Source: Candidatus Neomarinimicrobiota bacterium
GTDB taxonomy: Bacteria; Fidelibacterota; Marinisomatia; Marinisomatales; TCS55
Assembly (NCBI GenBank): GCA_018651745.1
Contig: JABIDL010000033.1
Coordinates: 3,883-67,882, forward strand
Length of the DNA stretch: 64,000 nt
Direction: 5' to 3'
Shown here piece by piece: positions 1-9,076 of the stretch. How positions within the stretch are numbered: the stretch's first letter is position 1; each line of letters begins with the position of its first letter. Both the position numbers and the translations under genes were made by a program. Under the pieces are notes generated by a model. The model did not search any database. It saw only the letters and a program-made list of their open reading frames with translations, and was not told the origin of the DNA.

Positions 1-836
1 CGGTTGTCATGATGATTTTCGGATTTTTATTCTCAGCAGTTGCCGCATATATGGCAGGTGTTGTTGGATCCTCTAATAATCCTATTTCAGGAGTAACGAT
101 TGCAACCATTCTCTTCTCGTCCATATTGCTATTGGCTTTGCTGGGAACTGATTCTGGTGTGGGCGCGGCAAGCGCGATCATGGTCGGCGCCGTGGTGTGT
201 TGTGCCGCTGCCATTGGAGGAGACAATCTGCAGGATTTGAAGGCAGGACATATTCTTGGCGCGACGCCATGGAAACAGCAAGTGATGCAAATCGTTGGAA
301 CTCTCAGCGCCGCGGTCGTGCTTGGACTTGTACTGGATATTCTTCATACAGCATACACAATCGGCTCGCCGACGTTATCCGCGCCGCAAGCGACGTTAAT
401 GAAATCTGTCGCCGACGGAGTCTTTACCGGCGACCTTCCCTGGACATTTGTGTATATCGGTGCAATCATTGCAGTGATAATTATCCTGATTGATATTAGA
501 CAGGAAAAAGCAGGATCCGATTTCAGAGTTCCCGTGCTGGCCGTTGCGGTTGGAATTTATCTCCCCATCACATTGACGGTCCCTATTTTTATCGGTGGAA
601 TGATCAATCATTTGGGTAAAAAAGCAGGAGGATCCAAAGCATCAGAAAAACGAGGGCTACTCATGGCTTCCGGTTTAATCACTGGTGAAGCTTTGATGGG
701 AATTCTCGTAGCGCTTCCTATTTTTCTTACCGGCGTAAAAGCATGGTGGCCGAATTTCAGCGGGTTTGAATGGGCAGGGCCCGTAGCATTTCTCGTTGTG
801 ATTTATTGGCTATACAGCTCGGTTTCTAAAAAATAA
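1..836 (+). CDS. OPT family oligopeptide/metal-chelate transporter, C-terminal part (partial at window edge)
   Basis: The reading frame is open to the left edge, so this is the 3' part of a longer gene; a usual OPT protein has 550-700 residues and about 275 are visible. Several hydrophobic membrane segments can be seen, with an internal loop (GGDNLQDLKAGHILGATPWKQ) typical of bacterial OPT transporters, which import oligopeptides or metal chelates across the inner membrane using the proton gradient. The C-terminus keeps the family's glycine-rich LLMASGLITGEALMGI helix. It overlaps the next gene by one base (TAATG), so the two are probably co-transcribed. Substrate cannot be told from sequence. 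Confidence 0.8.
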   Translation, partial: VVMMIFGFLFSAVAAYMAGVVGSSNNPISGVTIATILFSSILLLALLGTDSGVGAASAIMVGAVVCCAAAIGGDNLQDLKAGHILGATPWKQQVMQIVGTLSAAVVLGLVLDILHTAYTIGSPTLSAPQATLMKSVADGVFTGDLPWTFVYIGAIIAVIIILIDIRQEKAGSDFRVPVLAVAVGIYLPITLTVPIFIGGMINHLGKKAGGSKASEKRGLLMASGLITGEALMGILVALPIFLTGVKAWWPNFSGFEWAGPVAFLVVIYWLYSSVSKK

Positions 837-1894
837 TGACTCTTTCGTTAGAGCTTCTGAAAAAATTACCAAAGGTAGAACTTCACTGCCACCTTGACGG
901 ATCGCTTCGAGTAAAAAGCATCCTCGATTTAGCCCAAAAGCAAAAAGTTGATTTACCGAGCACCCATCTTGATGAATTAACAAAGATACTCACCATTGGA
1001 AAAAATCGTGGTACGCTTGAAGAATATTTGGCACGCTTTGAAATAACACTCAGTGTAATGCAAACACCCGAAGGTCTAGAACGAGCAGCATTTGAATTGG
1101 TCGAAGATGCGGCACGGGAAAATGTGCGTTATATCGAGATTCGCTATTCACCAATCCTACATACAGAAATGGGAATGACACCGGATGAAACAGTAGATGC
1201 AGTGAAAAAGGGATTGAAATCGGCCGAAAATGAATTCGGTGTGAAATCCGGTATCATTATCTGCGGAATTAGAAATATCAGTCCTGAAGCTTCCTTGCAT
1301 TTGGCTGACCTTTCCGTCCGATATAAAAAGAAGGGGGTGGTCGGTTTCGACCTTGCCGGTGCAGAAGAAAATTTCCCGGCAAAAGATCATCGGGAAGCAT
1401 TTTACATCATTTTAAATAGCAACGTTAACGCCACTATTCATGCCGGCGAAGCCTTTGGACCTGCATCTATTCACCAAGCGATTCATTATTGCGGTGCCCA
1501 CCGAATCGGGCATGGAACCCGCCTAAAGGAAGATAAGGATTTAATGCATTATGTAAATGATCATCGCATTACCCTTGAAGTTTGTCTTACATCAAATTGG
1601 CATACAAAATCGATTCGTTCTCTGAAATATCATCCATTTAAATTTTATTACGACCAGGGAATTCGGGTTACATTGAATACAGACAATAGACTGATGTCCG
1701 ATACAACAATGACAAAGGAATTTGCCCTCGCTCATTCGCTTTTCGGATTATCCCTTCACGATTTTCGTGAGATTACCATTATTGCAATGAAGAGTGCATT
1801 CCTTTCTCACAACAAACGAAGTGTCATGATTAAATCAATCGCACATGAGCTTGAATCTGAGTTTGGACTGATGCCAGAATACATTAATCAATAA
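836..1894 (+). CDS. add: Adenosine deaminase
   Basis: Deaminates adenosine (and probably deoxyadenosine) to inosine in purine salvage; a cytosolic, zinc-dependent TIM-barrel enzyme. Zinc ligands His17 and His19 lie in ELHCHLDGS; His202 and catalytic Glu205 lie in HAGEAFG; the later IGHGTRL and LNTDNRLMS motifs supply the active-site His and Asp. The NTDNR version, instead of NTDDP, is common in bacterial members and is not a defect. At 352 residues it is full length. The start is fixed by the TAATG overlap with the transporter gene upstream, which hints at uptake followed by salvage. Confidence 0.93.
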   Translation: MTLSLELLKKLPKVELHCHLDGSLRVKSILDLAQKQKVDLPSTHLDELTKILTIGKNRGTLEEYLARFEITLSVMQTPEGLERAAFELVEDAARENVRYIEIRYSPILHTEMGMTPDETVDAVKKGLKSAENEFGVKSGIIICGIRNISPEASLHLADLSVRYKKKGVVGFDLAGAEENFPAKDHREAFYIILNSNVNATIHAGEAFGPASIHQAIHYCGAHRIGHGTRLKEDKDLMHYVNDHRITLEVCLTSNWHTKSIRSLKYHPFKFYYDQGIRVTLNTDNRLMSDTTMTKEFALAHSLFGLSLHDFREITIIAMKSAFLSHNKRSVMIKSIAHELESEFGLMPEYINQ

Positions 1895-1909
1895 ACGAAA
1901 TAATTGACC

Positions 1910-3172
1910 ATGGATAAAAAAGATCTTCAAAAAATTATGAAACCGGAAAGTTTAATGATGTCTTTTGGGTACGAACCAAAATGGTCCGAAGGTTCCGTAA
2001 AATGTCCCATTTTCCAAACATCCACATTTGTTTTTAATACCGCAGAAGAGGGGAAAGCATTTTTTGAAGTTGCCTATGGAATAAGAGATAAAAAACCGGA
2101 TGAAACATTGGGATTGATTTACAGCAGACTGAATAATCCGGATCTGGAAATTTTAGAAAACAGATTAACTTTATGGGAAAAAGCGGATGACTGTGCCGTA
2201 TTTGAAAGCGGAATGTCAGCCATTGCCACTTCCCTGCTGGAATTTTTGAAACCCGGTGATGTATTGCTATTCAGCAAACCTCTTTATGGAGGCACTGATC
2301 ATTTCATTAAACATTTTCTGACGAAATACGGAATCAACATTATCGGTTTCCATGCGGATAATACCAAAGAAGAAATCATTGAAAAAATTGAAAAATCCGG
2401 GCACGCAGATAAACTAGCTTACATTTATATCGAATCACCGGCAAACCCCACAAATGCACTGATCGATATTCAAATGTGCAAATCCATAGCGGATCAATAT
2501 GCAACCAAAGAAAAACCTGTCATGATAAGTGTAGATAACACTTACATGGGACCTTTGTGGTGCAGTCCCTTGGAACACGGTGCAGATATTGTAATTTATT
2601 CCGCTACAAAATATATCGGAGGCCACAGCGATCTTATTGCAGGTGCTTGTCTGGGCTCAGAGAAAACCATTGCCCGGTTAAAAGGATTGCGAACCTTTAT
2701 GGGAAATATGACAGGTCCTTGGACAGGCTGGTTATTAATGCGTAGTTTAGAAACATTAAAACCACGAATGGAACTTCAAGGAAAAAATGCTTTAAAGGTG
2801 GTGGAGTTTTTAAATCAACATCCCAAAATTGAAAAAGTGTATTATCTTGGACTTATTGAAGAATCAAATCACCATTTTGAAATATACAAAAAGCAATACA
2901 CCGGACCGGGCGCAATGTTAAGCTTTGATGTGATTGGTGGTGAAGCAGAAGCGTTTAAAGTGCTAAATAATATGAAATTAATTAAACTGGCAGTGAGCCT
3001 TGGGGGAACTGAATCGCTTGCTGAACATCCAGATACCATGACGCATGCAGATGTTTCTCATGAAGAAAAACGTGCTATGGGAATCAGCGGGAAAATGATT
3101 CGCCTTTCTACAGGAATTGAAAATTCCGACGATATTATTTGGGATTTAAAACAAGCGCTGGAAGCAATTTAA
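1910..3172 (+). CDS. Cystathionine gamma-synthase / methionine gamma-lyase family PLP enzyme
   Basis: Fold-type I PLP enzyme of the Cys/Met metabolism family. The cofactor lysine is in SATKYIGGHSDLIAG; the PLP-phosphate region is FESGMSAIATSLL and the substrate end is LAVSLGGTESLAEHPDTMTH. Family members make cystathionine or cleave methionine or cystathionine, and sequence alone does not say which. The insert around FFEVAYGIRDKKPDETLGLIYSRLNNP matches a distinct long subfamily often labelled only as cystathionine gamma-synthase family. I start at the ATG at 1910; a TTG two codons earlier is also possible. It follows add by 15 bases in the same direction. Confidence 0.85.
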   Translation: MDKKDLQKIMKPESLMMSFGYEPKWSEGSVKCPIFQTSTFVFNTAEEGKAFFEVAYGIRDKKPDETLGLIYSRLNNPDLEILENRLTLWEKADDCAVFESGMSAIATSLLEFLKPGDVLLFSKPLYGGTDHFIKHFLTKYGINIIGFHADNTKEEIIEKIEKSGHADKLAYIYIESPANPTNALIDIQMCKSIADQYATKEKPVMISVDNTYMGPLWCSPLEHGADIVIYSATKYIGGHSDLIAGACLGSEKTIARLKGLRTFMGNMTGPWTGWLLMRSLETLKPRMELQGKNALKVVEFLNQHPKIEKVYYLGLIEESNHHFEIYKKQYTGPGAMLSFDVIGGEAEAFKVLNNMKLIKLAVSLGGTESLAEHPDTMTHADVSHEEKRAMGISGKMIRLSTGIENSDDIIWDLKQALEAI

Positions 3173-3220
3173 ATTGATCGCAAGGAACCATTGGGTCCGG
3201 ATAATTACGGTTAAATTATT

Positions 3221-3665
3221 TTGAATAATAATTTCAAGATCCGCCTAGCGAGCTCTATTGATTTAGAACATCTTATATCTTTCGATCATATCGCTAAAAG
3301 TCAACATTCGAGGGTAGAATATTTAAGAGATAAAATTAATTTATCATCTTTGTATATAGGCATAAGTGATACTAAAATTATTTGCTATGGTATTTTAAGT
3401 TATAATTTTTTTTCAAAATGGATGGCTTGAATTAATTTATGTGGATAAATCTCATCGGAATATGGGAATAGGTTCTAAAATGATACAATTCTTTATTGAA
3501 ATTTGTGAAACATCAAAACTATTTACATCTACAAATAATACAAATATTGCAATGAGAAAACTTCTTGAAAAAATGGGGTTTGAAAAAAGTGGGGTTGTTA
3601 ATAATCTTGATGAAAATGATTCAGAGCAAATATTTTTCAAACTTATTCGTTATAGCGCCCTTTAA
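3221..3665 (+). pseudogene. GNAT family N-acetyltransferase, interrupted by a +1 frameshift at a run of eight T
   Basis: Two frames together make one GNAT domain. The first frame (3221-3430, TTG start) gives the N-terminal strands and ends at TGA. The other frame, entered at the T8 run at 3406-3413, reads NGWLELIYVDKSHRNMGIG, containing the acetyl-CoA-binding R-x-x-G-x-G loop, then a C-terminal half with NTNIAMRKLLEKMGFEK, the usual last helix and strand. Removing one T joins the halves exactly. The gene is clearly more AT-rich than its neighbours, suggesting recent acquisition. It may be a pseudogene, a homopolymer sequencing error or a slippage-read gene. Substrate unknown. Confidence 0.75.
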
Positions 3666-3753
3666 TTCCCTCGCTGATTTTCTGCAGTCAGGTGGACTCA
3701 ATTATACATAGTCAGCCAACCTTCGCTTGCGTGTTCAAGCTTGATTTTAATCT

Positions 3754-3957
3754 CTAATCCTTCTCTTTTTTAGCGAGGAATTTTTCTTTCATTTTATCCA
3801 CCCATTTTTTGAGAGGTGGAAATACGCTACTAAGCAATAGCAGTCCCGGTAAACCAAACATCCATCCTTGAAAAATCGGTATCAATCCACCGATCAACCC
3901 GATAATCACAAGGATCACCCCAATAATTACTTTGACTGTGTCTGTGAAAAATTTCAT
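3754..3957 (-). CDS. Small two-helix membrane protein, PGPGW-like
   Basis: A 67-residue protein with two hydrophobic segments (about residues 8-26 and 30-45) and a lysine-rich cytoplasmic tail. The GWMFGLPGLLLLSSVFPPLKK stretch resembles the PGPGW family of small inner-membrane proteins (known only by sequence). No function is known. It sits nine bases after the stop of the PorZ-like gene and may be read through from it. The real existence of the gene is supported by the membrane pattern and the fitting position, not by any recognised catalytic motif. Confidence 0.6.
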   Translation of the reverse strand: MKFFTDTVKVIIGVILVIIGLIGGLIPIFQGWMFGLPGLLLLSSVFPPLKKWVDKMKEKFLAKKEKD

Positions 3958-3966
3958 CCCAAGAAT

Positions 3967-6291
3967 TTAATGCCGAATAAGGGTTATTTTTTCAAAAGCT
4001 GATGAACCGTCTGTTCCATAAATAGCAATCAAATAGACCCCAGACCCAACGTAGCGACCTGAGGAATCTTTTCCATCCCAAAACGCCTGATAACCGCTAA
4101 CACCACTATTCCCTTCATCTAGTTTTTTCAGCACATTTCCATTGAATGTCATAATCATCACCGAACTGCCTTCAGTAAGTCCATCAATTACAAGAGATTT
4201 ATCGCTTGGCGTATGAAATGGGCTTGGAAAAACATCGATAGAACTGTAAGAAGATTTTTGATCTGCAAAGGGAATTTTGATTGCGTTAATTCCTTTGGAT
4301 GTCGTGACATAGGCAATCCCACGTTTTTCATCAAAATCAATGTCAGTAATTTCATTCGATAAAAGAAAACTATTATCTACGTTCAAACCATTAATATCAG
4401 GCCAATAGGTTGCGCCAGACGTAAGAACATGAATTCCTTCGGATGCAGACACAGCCCAGATATTTTCAGATGGATCAATTTTTATTCTTGAACCACTTCC
4501 GAAAGGAATATTTGGGAAATAAGTAAATCCGCGGTACGACTCAGGATCACTGTTTGAAGCTTGAAGCCAAATCCCGGTCAAACCTACCGGAGATAAAATA
4601 TAGAGGACATTGGAACTGGTGACCCCTAGCGACCAAACGGTTGTATTGGAATGACTTGAACTCACCGTAAGTGAAGCCCATTCTTTAGTCATAGGATTAT
4701 CAGGATCGCCTTCGTAAGCAAGCATCGCAAGACCGCCATCATCCACGCCGGCAGGATTGATGTAATCATCTTCAAATGAGCCAATCCATAAGCGTCCCCA
4801 TCCATCAAAAGCTAAGGAATTTGGCGTAAGGCTAACATCACCCCCGCTTTCTGATGCACTAAAATTCCCCCAATTACCAGAAGCGGAACGAACTGCAATC
4901 GGATCTAAATCGTGAGTAGCATATGTATTTGCAGCCCAAAGATTTCCGTCCGCATCAAACTCAATATCTTTAACGGACATATGTTCATCGAGATTCCAAT
5001 CAAGGTAGGCGGTATCAATAAGTGTAAATGTTTCCGGATCATCAACATCCATGATTACGATCCCACCGCCATGCTGCCGCGGAAACGGATAAGTTCCACG
5101 AATAGCGAGATACAGCATTCCATCCGGGCCTTGCTCTATATCAGCGACAAAATCCCCAAAATCAATTTTCAGCGTATCGGCAGTATAAAAATCATAATCG
5201 TGCGAAGTTTTGATGGATTGTTTGGTATAATTTTCTACAATATTCCGCCAACCTGCAGTTTCTCGAATCGCCAACCCCGCATTTCCCCCGGCAACAATCC
5301 GACCGTCATTCAATACACAAATCGCGGAAAAATAATTGGTAAGGGGTGCATTTGGAATCCACCTACTAAAGGTGTAAGAACTTTCATGAAATTCTGCAAT
5401 GCCCTGTTCTGTTCCGGCGAAAATTTTTCCGGATGCGGAAACCAAAAGTGATGTTAAATCAAAGGATGGCGAAGCAGCAGCGTTTGAGCCATGGAAAATC
5501 GAGTTTTCGGTCACTGCCCAAAATGAACCGGTCCTGTCATTTGAAATATCTAAAATTTCATTTGATCCGGATAAGACGAGAGACAAGCCATCATTTGCGA
5601 TGCGGTAAATAGATGATCCAAGCACTACAAAAACAGTATCATTCGAAAGGCTGACTGCATTCACATTGTCGGTTAAACTAGAAAAAGGCCTCCCCCACGT
5701 TGCCGGGCCTTTGAGGTTATCTTCTACCCAATTTGCGGAAAAAAGTCCTGCGTCGGTTCCCACCAAAAGACTATCCCCTCTCACTGCAATTCCTGAAATG
5801 GAACTGATAGAAACAGGCCAATTTTTATACACATCTCGATATTCAAACCCAGAGTTTGTCAATCGAAATTCGATAATCCCAAGATCTTGATTCAATTTCA
5901 TAGCGCCGAATACAACCGAATCCGAAACGGCGAAATCTAAAATTTCTGATAAATCGTAATCAAAGGTGGCGATAACTTCTTCTGCAATCGGATCAAATAT
6001 ATTAATAAAGCCATCCGGACTTGATCCGCCGACCCAGATATTATTTTCCAGATCTTTTGCAATGGCGGCGAGATCCGTGCCGGAAAGCCCGTGCAGGTTT
6101 GTGAATGTTTTAAAGGATGATGTTTCAGTTTCAAATCTGAGAATTCCACCATCCGTTGCATTAAATACAGTGTCTCTGATTTCAACCAACATGCGGACCT
6201 TGAGAGGCGATGTAAAGGAATCCCAATCACCAATTCGGACTTGGCCGCCGACCAAACCGACACACATTATCAATGCGGTAAAACGATTCAT
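3967..6291 (-). CDS. Secreted beta-propeller protein, PorZ-like, with C-terminal FlgD-like domain
   Basis: 774 residues from the ATG at 6291, which overlaps the stop of the upstream protease gene (TAATG). Starts with a signal peptide (MNRFTALIMCVGLVGG), then two-component-regulator-type propeller repeats such as IWVGGSS, LLVGTDAGLFSAN, LWIGSFEDD and IWAVSASEGIHVL. The N-terminus (IGDWDSFTSPLKVR, then GGILRFE and NGLSG-like LHGLSGTDL) resembles PorZ, a surface component of type IX secretion in Bacteroidota that presents anionic LPS to the PorU sortase. The last 85 or so residues (VFPSPFHTPSDKSLVIDGL through FEKITLIRH) form a FlgD-like Ig domain, a sorting-type tail. Assignment as PorZ itself is inference; a generic propeller is the alternative. 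Confidence 0.7.
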   Translation of the reverse strand: MNRFTALIMCVGLVGGQVRIGDWDSFTSPLKVRMLVEIRDTVFNATDGGILRFETETSSFKTFTNLHGLSGTDLAAIAKDLENNIWVGGSSPDGFINIFDPIAEEVIATFDYDLSEILDFAVSDSVVFGAMKLNQDLGIIEFRLTNSGFEYRDVYKNWPVSISSISGIAVRGDSLLVGTDAGLFSANWVEDNLKGPATWGRPFSSLTDNVNAVSLSNDTVFVVLGSSIYRIANDGLSLVLSGSNEILDISNDRTGSFWAVTENSIFHGSNAAASPSFDLTSLLVSASGKIFAGTEQGIAEFHESSYTFSRWIPNAPLTNYFSAICVLNDGRIVAGGNAGLAIRETAGWRNIVENYTKQSIKTSHDYDFYTADTLKIDFGDFVADIEQGPDGMLYLAIRGTYPFPRQHGGGIVIMDVDDPETFTLIDTAYLDWNLDEHMSVKDIEFDADGNLWAANTYATHDLDPIAVRSASGNWGNFSASESGGDVSLTPNSLAFDGWGRLWIGSFEDDYINPAGVDDGGLAMLAYEGDPDNPMTKEWASLTVSSSHSNTTVWSLGVTSSNVLYILSPVGLTGIWLQASNSDPESYRGFTYFPNIPFGSGSRIKIDPSENIWAVSASEGIHVLTSGATYWPDINGLNVDNSFLLSNEITDIDFDEKRGIAYVTTSKGINAIKIPFADQKSSYSSIDVFPSPFHTPSDKSLVIDGLTEGSSVMIMTFNGNVLKKLDEGNSGVSGYQAFWDGKDSSGRYVGSGVYLIAIYGTDGSSAFEKITLIRH

Positions 6292-7169
6292 TATCCGGAT
6301 TGAAACGGCGCAGGAATGAAACAAAGAATAAAAATCACGAGACAAGCATAGCCGATGAGTTTATTATTTTTAGAGAGCGGAATATGAATATCTTGAACCG
6401 GTGGATGACTGGTAGTCCTCATTAACACAATAATTAGAATCGCCCAAACCAACCAATTCAATGAAAACAAACTAAGCGGAATTAATGCAGCAAACGCAAT
6501 TTTTGCGAATAGGTCGTGCTTCTTCCCCAACATCGCATAGGCGATGTGTCCACCGTCAAGTTGACCAATTGGGAGGAGATTCAGCATGGTAACTAACAAA
6601 CCAATCCACCCTGCAAATGCCACAGGATGCAGCATAATATCCTGTGAATCACCCAAGCCGGGATAAATCGCAACAGTCAGTAATTTCATGAGAATAGAAT
6701 CACCCAGAATTATTCCTTCAAATTTCGGAGAAAGGTCTATCACTTCGGACATCATTAATCCAATAATCAGCGCCGGAACTGCTACGAAAAATCCTGCGAT
6801 TGGCCCAGCCGCACCAATCTGAAGCAAGGCATCTCTTTTGCGTACGGGTGATTTCATTTTAATAAAGGCGCCAAAGGTTCCAATAAATGTCGGTGCCGGA
6901 ATGAAATAAGGAAGTGTCGCTTCTACATGATGTTTTTGAGAATAATAAAAATGCCCAAATTCGTGGGTTCCCAATATCAGCATTAACGTTAAAGAAAATG
7001 GAATTCCTTTCAGCAAATCCAATGGATGAGTCCAAAAAGTGCCACCTTCCATCATTGATCCTGCCATTAATGTCGTGAATAACGTCATGAAAAACAAAAC
7101 GGTATTGATTCGGGGGATTTTTGGAATCCTCAGGATTACATCATCTTTGGTTATTTCAGGATCTGTCAT
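6291..7169 (-). CDS. Site-2 protease family (M50) membrane metalloprotease
   Basis: 292-residue intramembrane zinc protease. Zinc site HEFGH puts ligands at His69 and His73 with catalytic Glu70; the third ligand Asp205 is in LLPIGQLDGGH, the classic NPDG/LDG motif of the family. Six or so hydrophobic segments cover the rest. There is no PDZ domain, as in the FtsH-independent, sporulation-type or eukaryote-like group 3 members. Family members cut membrane-bound regulators. The gene forms a TAATG overlap with the PorZ-like gene downstream, so the pair is translationally coupled, which is unusual company for this protease. The substrate is unknown. Confidence 0.87.
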   Translation of the reverse strand: MTDPEITKDDVILRIPKIPRINTVLFFMTLFTTLMAGSMMEGGTFWTHPLDLLKGIPFSLTLMLILGTHEFGHFYYSQKHHVEATLPYFIPAPTFIGTFGAFIKMKSPVRKRDALLQIGAAGPIAGFFVAVPALIIGLMMSEVIDLSPKFEGIILGDSILMKLLTVAIYPGLGDSQDIMLHPVAFAGWIGLLVTMLNLLPIGQLDGGHIAYAMLGKKHDLFAKIAFAALIPLSLFSLNWLVWAILIIVLMRTTSHPPVQDIHIPLSKNNKLIGYACLVIFILCFIPAPFQSG

Positions 7170-7256
7170 AATAACGAGGTAAAATCTACCTTTGAACCTG
7201 TAAGTAGGTCAAAGGGTTCCATTTTGTTTTTTCCCTGATTGCTCCGAAGTTCTGCC

Positions 7257-7655
7257 ATGCGAATATTATCTGCACTCATTCTTCTGTCTATGTTGGTTGC
7301 ACAGGAAGCCGATTCACCCTTTTCTATTGAGGTCCGTCCGCGCGTGATGGATAAAAATCGGTTATACGTTGTGGTGCAGGTTGAAAATAATACCGGGAGG
7401 CGCATCACCCATCTTGAGGGATTTATTTCTAAACTGAATGCATCTGGAAGACGCACTGCCCAGCGAAGATTATCCATGATACGGAGAGCCGATCCGGGTT
7501 TTGAACCGGGATTTTCCATATCGCGAGGTCTTCATTATCCGCATTCCGGAACAATAGTTGAAGATTATATTTTTGAAATTTCGAAATTAAAATTCTTCGG
7601 AGATCAAAATATCTATACGTATCACCCGGCGGCGGGATTTATTCGGATTGACTGA
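7257..7655 (+). CDS. Hypothetical exported protein
   Basis: Not recognised. From the ATG at 7257 there is a good signal peptide (MRILSALILLSMLVAQ) followed by about 117 residues with alternating hydrophobic pattern, e.g. NRLYVVVQVENNTGRRITHLEGFI, suggesting an Ig-like or FxLYD-like beta-sandwich exposed outside the inner membrane. An upstream in-frame TTG at 7239 would extend it by six residues and spoil the signal peptide. It is divergent from the site-2 protease, with about 90 bases between the two starts. The overlapping minus-strand frame at 7166-7519 is taken as spurious. Confidence 0.6.
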   Translation: MRILSALILLSMLVAQEADSPFSIEVRPRVMDKNRLYVVVQVENNTGRRITHLEGFISKLNASGRRTAQRRLSMIRRADPGFEPGFSISRGLHYPHSGTIVEDYIFEISKLKFFGDQNIYTYHPAAGFIRID

Positions 7656-7677
7656 TATTTCCTAATTCCTTTTCCAG

Positions 7678-7762
7678 TTTTGTCATCCTGAGGAGGTACG
7701 ACGAAGGATTACAACCATCTGTTTTCCTACTTCAAACAGTTTGAAGTTCTTTAAAATGACAT
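7678..7762. repeat. Candidate intergenic palindromic repeat (gtcatcctgag type)
   Basis: The gap between two converging genes holds TTTTGTCATCCTGAGGAG near 7678, then CGACGAAGGATTAC, and closes with AAAATGACA at 7753-7761, so its outer ends TGTCAT and ATGACA are inverted. Such ends are typical of short dispersed, non-coding intergenic elements in many bacterial genomes. Only one copy is present here, so dispersal cannot be shown from this window. Confidence 0.4.
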
Positions 7763-7771
7763 TGTTCTTAA

Positions 7772-8275
7772 TTATTCTTTTACTTTATTAAGGTGTTTTT
7801 GAACTTTACTGTCCAATAATTCATTCAAATCTTTTTCGCTTAAATCCAAAATTAATTTATTAATCCAAAATTTAGTTTGCTTAATGTAAGCATCAATGAT
7901 TTGCATAGGGGCTCGCTCAGCATACATAGTTGCCACGAGCATTGCCGATGGAACTGGTACATACACATGCAGCGGATCCTTATAAAAATTATCGAGAGAG
8001 CGAACCATTTCTCGTGTTGTCAAATAATCAATCGTTTCGCTGTAGAGACTATCGGCGAATTCACTTTGAGACTCCCACGCTTTTAAATAATAATAGAGTC
8101 GGCCATCCAGCACACCATTGATGTACGCCGCCTTGATCCGATACACCATTTCAGGATTATGATTCCCGAGCTGATCAACTCGGCGCCAATCTCCGCCATC
8201 CCAAAAGAGTCGGTTTTCTTGCTGACCCAACAAGAGAGAGAGAAAAAAACTGATGAAAATTGCTGTACGCTTCAT
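7772..8275 (-). CDS. Hypothetical exported protein
   Basis: Not recognised. The ATG at 8275 gives a clear signal peptide (MKRTAIFISFFLSLLLGQ), whereas a longer frame starting at 8317 puts 14 odd residues in front of it. The mature part, about 150 residues, is largely helical and charged (FWDGGDWRRVDQLGNHNPEM, then AAYINGVLDGRLYYY). The middle has a hydrophobic VHVPVPSAMLVATMYAERAP-like stretch (HVYVPVPSAMLVATM). It lies between a converging exported protein and the YwaF-like membrane protein, probably in one transcript with the latter, 50 bases away. Confidence 0.6.
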   Translation of the reverse strand: MKRTAIFISFFLSLLLGQQENRLFWDGGDWRRVDQLGNHNPEMVYRIKAAYINGVLDGRLYYYLKAWESQSEFADSLYSETIDYLTTREMVRSLDNFYKDPLHVYVPVPSAMLVATMYAERAPMQIIDAYIKQTKFWINKLILDLSEKDLNELLDSKVQKHLNKVKE

Positions 8276-8326
8276 GGTTGTTATTGGAAAATAGAACTGA
8301 AAAATGGGTATTTCCACCCTGATATT

Positions 8327-9070
8327 TTAAGTGACGTTTCTTTTTTTAATGAAATAAATCGGAAGATAAGCTACAGCAAAATGCGCCAGTGCCACAAATT
8401 CCGCCGACAATATATACCATGGCCACGGTCCTAAATAATCCAACAAGGATGGAATGTGTTCGCCAAGATCGTTCACCGGTTTGCCACGGATCCAGAAATA
8501 ATTCGCGTCGAGAATAAGATTCACAGGAATGGTTAACAGAAAAAAGGCATTTAACCCAATAAACGCTCGTTTGAGGCTTATGATAGTTGGTTTCATTTCA
8601 TACACTACTGTTGCATAAATCAAGGCAAGAATAAGTCCATTATGTCCAATCCAAAACCGGATAAAATGAAAATGCGGAAAGGCCTGCGAAATATCCGGTG
8701 TAATCGCTGCTTGAAACATGCCGGAAAAACCCCAAAAATACAGCACTTCGTACACCCTGAAATTCTTTTTCAGCATGACAAACGGAATAATTAAGTTAGC
8801 GAACCTACAAAGATGAAACGGAAGGTGAAGTTTTAAATCGAAGGTTCCTGCTATCAATTCCAGCCCAACCCACACGATGTAGTTTCCCATTACAAGGAAA
8901 CCGATTACCGCGCCGAAACGATCCTGTTGAGATGGATTAAGTTTTTGCTTCGCATAGATCGGAATTGCGATGAACAATACCAATGAAATGGAAAGCGCCC
9001 ACAGATGCTGACTTCCAAACATTTCGAACGAGTCAAACGTGTATAGGTATCGGTGGACGGACTCGCGCAC
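8327..9070 (-). CDS. TIGR02206 (YwaF-like) integral membrane protein
   Basis: 247 residues with about seven hydrophobic segments. The motif LPFHLCRFANLIIPFVML in the third or fourth segment and the FGSQHLWALSISL start match the YwaF/TIGR02206 family of inner-membrane proteins, whose role is not known. Conserved features visible are the HLC in that segment and the WIGHNG loop. The frame begins with GTG at 9070; a later ATG at the FGSQH segment would remove 16 residues, so the start is uncertain. Neighbouring genes are also small membrane proteins. Confidence 0.75.
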   Translation of the reverse strand: MRESVHRYLYTFDSFEMFGSQHLWALSISLVLFIAIPIYAKQKLNPSQQDRFGAVIGFLVMGNYIVWVGLELIAGTFDLKLHLPFHLCRFANLIIPFVMLKKNFRVYEVLYFWGFSGMFQAAITPDISQAFPHFHFIRFWIGHNGLILALIYATVVYEMKPTIISLKRAFIGLNAFFLLTIPVNLILDANYFWIRGKPVNDLGEHIPSLLDYLGPWPWYILSAEFVALAHFAVAYLPIYFIKKRNVT

Positions 9071-9076
9071 GCGGAT

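Noticed and set aside
3428-3448. Selenocysteine readthrough of the TGA in the GNAT gene, given the tRNA-Sec nearby
   Set aside because: After TGA the same frame meets TAA six codons later, and the conserved acetyl-CoA motif is in a different frame, so a frameshift explains it better.
7166-7519. 117-codon minus-strand frame
   Set aside because: Overlaps the exported protein on the plus strand, which has a signal peptide; the minus frame has no motif and overlaps the start of the protease gene.
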